A DNA stretch of 57,475 nt from Spirulina sp. CCY15215 (GTDB taxonomy: Bacteria > Cyanobacteriota > Cyanobacteriia > Cyanobacteriales > Spirulinaceae), in assembly GCF_016888125.1 (NCBI RefSeq), contig NZ_JACSWA010000352.1:1-57475 (forward strand), written 5' to 3'. The first letter of the stretch is position 1. Each line of letters starts with the position of its first letter. A program made the translations under genes and the position numbers. Shown piece after piece: positions 56,877-57,475 of the stretch. The notes beneath the pieces were generated by a model that was given only the letters and a program-made list of their open reading frames with translations, had not been told where the DNA came from and ran no database searches.

Positions 56877-57475
56877 CTTCGGAGTTCACAGGGGATAGCT
56901 TTTTGCTAGTAGAACCAGCAACGAGTCTTACATCCCCTCCTTCCGCAGAAGCGCTGATTCCCAACGCCTGTATTTGTCTGATGCCTTCTGCTCTGATGGT
57001 TTTCGAGGCATTCTCATCGCGGTCATGGGTCGTACCGCATTCGGGACAAGTCCACTCCCTCACATCCAAGGGCATTTTGTCCATTTTGTGACCGCATTCA
57101 GAGCAGGTTTTAGAACTGGGAAACCATCTATCAATCTCGATTAATACTTTTCCTTCTTTGGCAAGTTTATAATCGAGAAAGTTGACGAATTTTCCCCAAC
57201 CGACATCGGAGATAGCTTTAGCGAGACAGTGATTTCTTACCATTCCCTTCACGTTAAGATTCTCCACAACAATGACTTGGTTTTCGTCTACCAATTTTCT
57301 TGACAGTTTATGCAAGAAATCTTGGCGGGAATTTCTAACTCGCTCGTGAACTCTGGCTACCAGTTTACGCGCTTTTTTTCTCGATTTAGAGCCTTTAACT
57401 TTGCGAGAAAGTTTTTGTTGTTTGCGCTTGAGGTTCTTTTCATGTTTGGCAATATGTCTAGGATTGGCATATTTT
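56854..57475 (-). CDS. tnpB: TnpB, IS200/IS605-family RNA-guided nuclease (5' end beyond window)
   Basis: The frame is open from the right edge to TGA at 56854, giving about 206 C-terminal residues. It begins with a Lys/Arg-rich helix (NLKRKQQKLSRKVKGSKSRKKARKL). It then shows the RuvC-II Glu in V-V-E-N-L-N-V-K-G-M, W-F-P-S-S-K-T-C-S-E-C-G and W-T-C-P-E-C-G as a four-Cys zinc finger, and the RuvC-III Asp in H-D-R-D-E-N-A. TnpB proteins are guided by an RNA made from the element right end and cut DNA next to a short motif. The RuvC-I Asp and any tnpA lie outside the window. The visible motifs look intact. Confidence 0.92.
   Translation of the reverse strand, partial: KYANPRHIAKHEKNLKRKQQKLSRKVKGSKSRKKARKLVARVHERVRNSRQDFLHKLSRKLVDENQVIVVENLNVKGMVRNHCLAKAISDVGWGKFVNFLDYKLAKEGKVLIEIDRWFPSSKTCSECGHKMDKMPLDVREWTCPECGTTHDRDENASKTIRAEGIRQIQALGISASAEGGDVRLVAGSTSKKLSPVNSEATHHPTD

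Overview
This is a cyanobacterial chromosome segment. The largest RNA polymerase subunit is split into rpoC1 and rpoC2, the palindrome GCGATCGC (HIP1) occurs throughout, and the gene order hisD <- / rpsT - tatD - rpoB - rpoC1 - rpoC2 is a cyanobacterial arrangement. Several proteins also belong to cyanobacterial families (DUF512 radical SAM, DICT-HD, GH57, InrS-like CsoR). I cannot name the genus. No rRNA, tRNA or CRISPR array is visible.

Layout. 0.2-2.4 kb: glutathione S-transferase, two small unknowns and an alpha/beta hydrolase. 2.4-15.3 kb: hisD on the minus strand, then rpsT, tatD, rpoB, rpoC1 and rpoC2 on the plus strand. Small repeats sit in the rpoB-rpoC1 and rpoC1-rpoC2 gaps. 15.3-18.1 kb: a nickel/copper-type CsoR/InrS repressor, uppP and the DUF512 radical-SAM protein. 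18.1-31.9 kb: a continuous minus-strand surface-polysaccharide cluster with a Wzt-type ABC ATPase, a methyltransferase, seven glycosyltransferases and two large multi-spanning membrane proteins, interrupted by one Uma2 nuclease-like gene. The ABC permease partner is not in the window. 31.9-34.8 kb: a coiled-coil membrane protein, ftsZ and a DUF29 protein. 34.8-38.1 kb: an RND efflux pump. 38.0-39.9 kb: accessory toxin-antitoxin debris (an antitoxin followed by a vapC cut to its first ~25 codons, a second antitoxin-like gene whose 3' end comes from a repeat element, and a second Uma2). 40.1-47.4 kb: smc, an orphan HigA-like protein, purK, a pentapeptide-repeat protein and a DICT-HD sensor. 47.7-52.9 kb: cysK, a sorbosone-dehydrogenase-like lipoprotein, a GH57 enzyme and der. 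53.0-56.2 kb: four proteins of unknown function. 56.2-57.5 kb: repeats, the C-terminal remnant of a CHAT (caspase-like) protein, and an IS200/IS605-type tnpB that runs off the right edge.

The most notable unexplained structure is a family of five dispersed elements (10.8, 39.0, 48.7, 56.4 and 56.55 kb). Each has two small hairpins with AGA or TCT loops, joined through CACTAC ... GTAGTG. This is the architecture of inverted REP pairs (REPIN/BIME), including the GTAG tetranucleotide. Outer terminal inverted repeats differ between copies, and three copies abut short tandem duplications. One copy has supplied the last 12 codons of a gene. Heptanucleotide tandem repeats (AGTTGAT and AATAGGG/AACAGGG types) also occur between and inside genes, including smc, and a C-rich palindromic repeat lies in frame in rpoC2 and in the CsoR/InrS gene.
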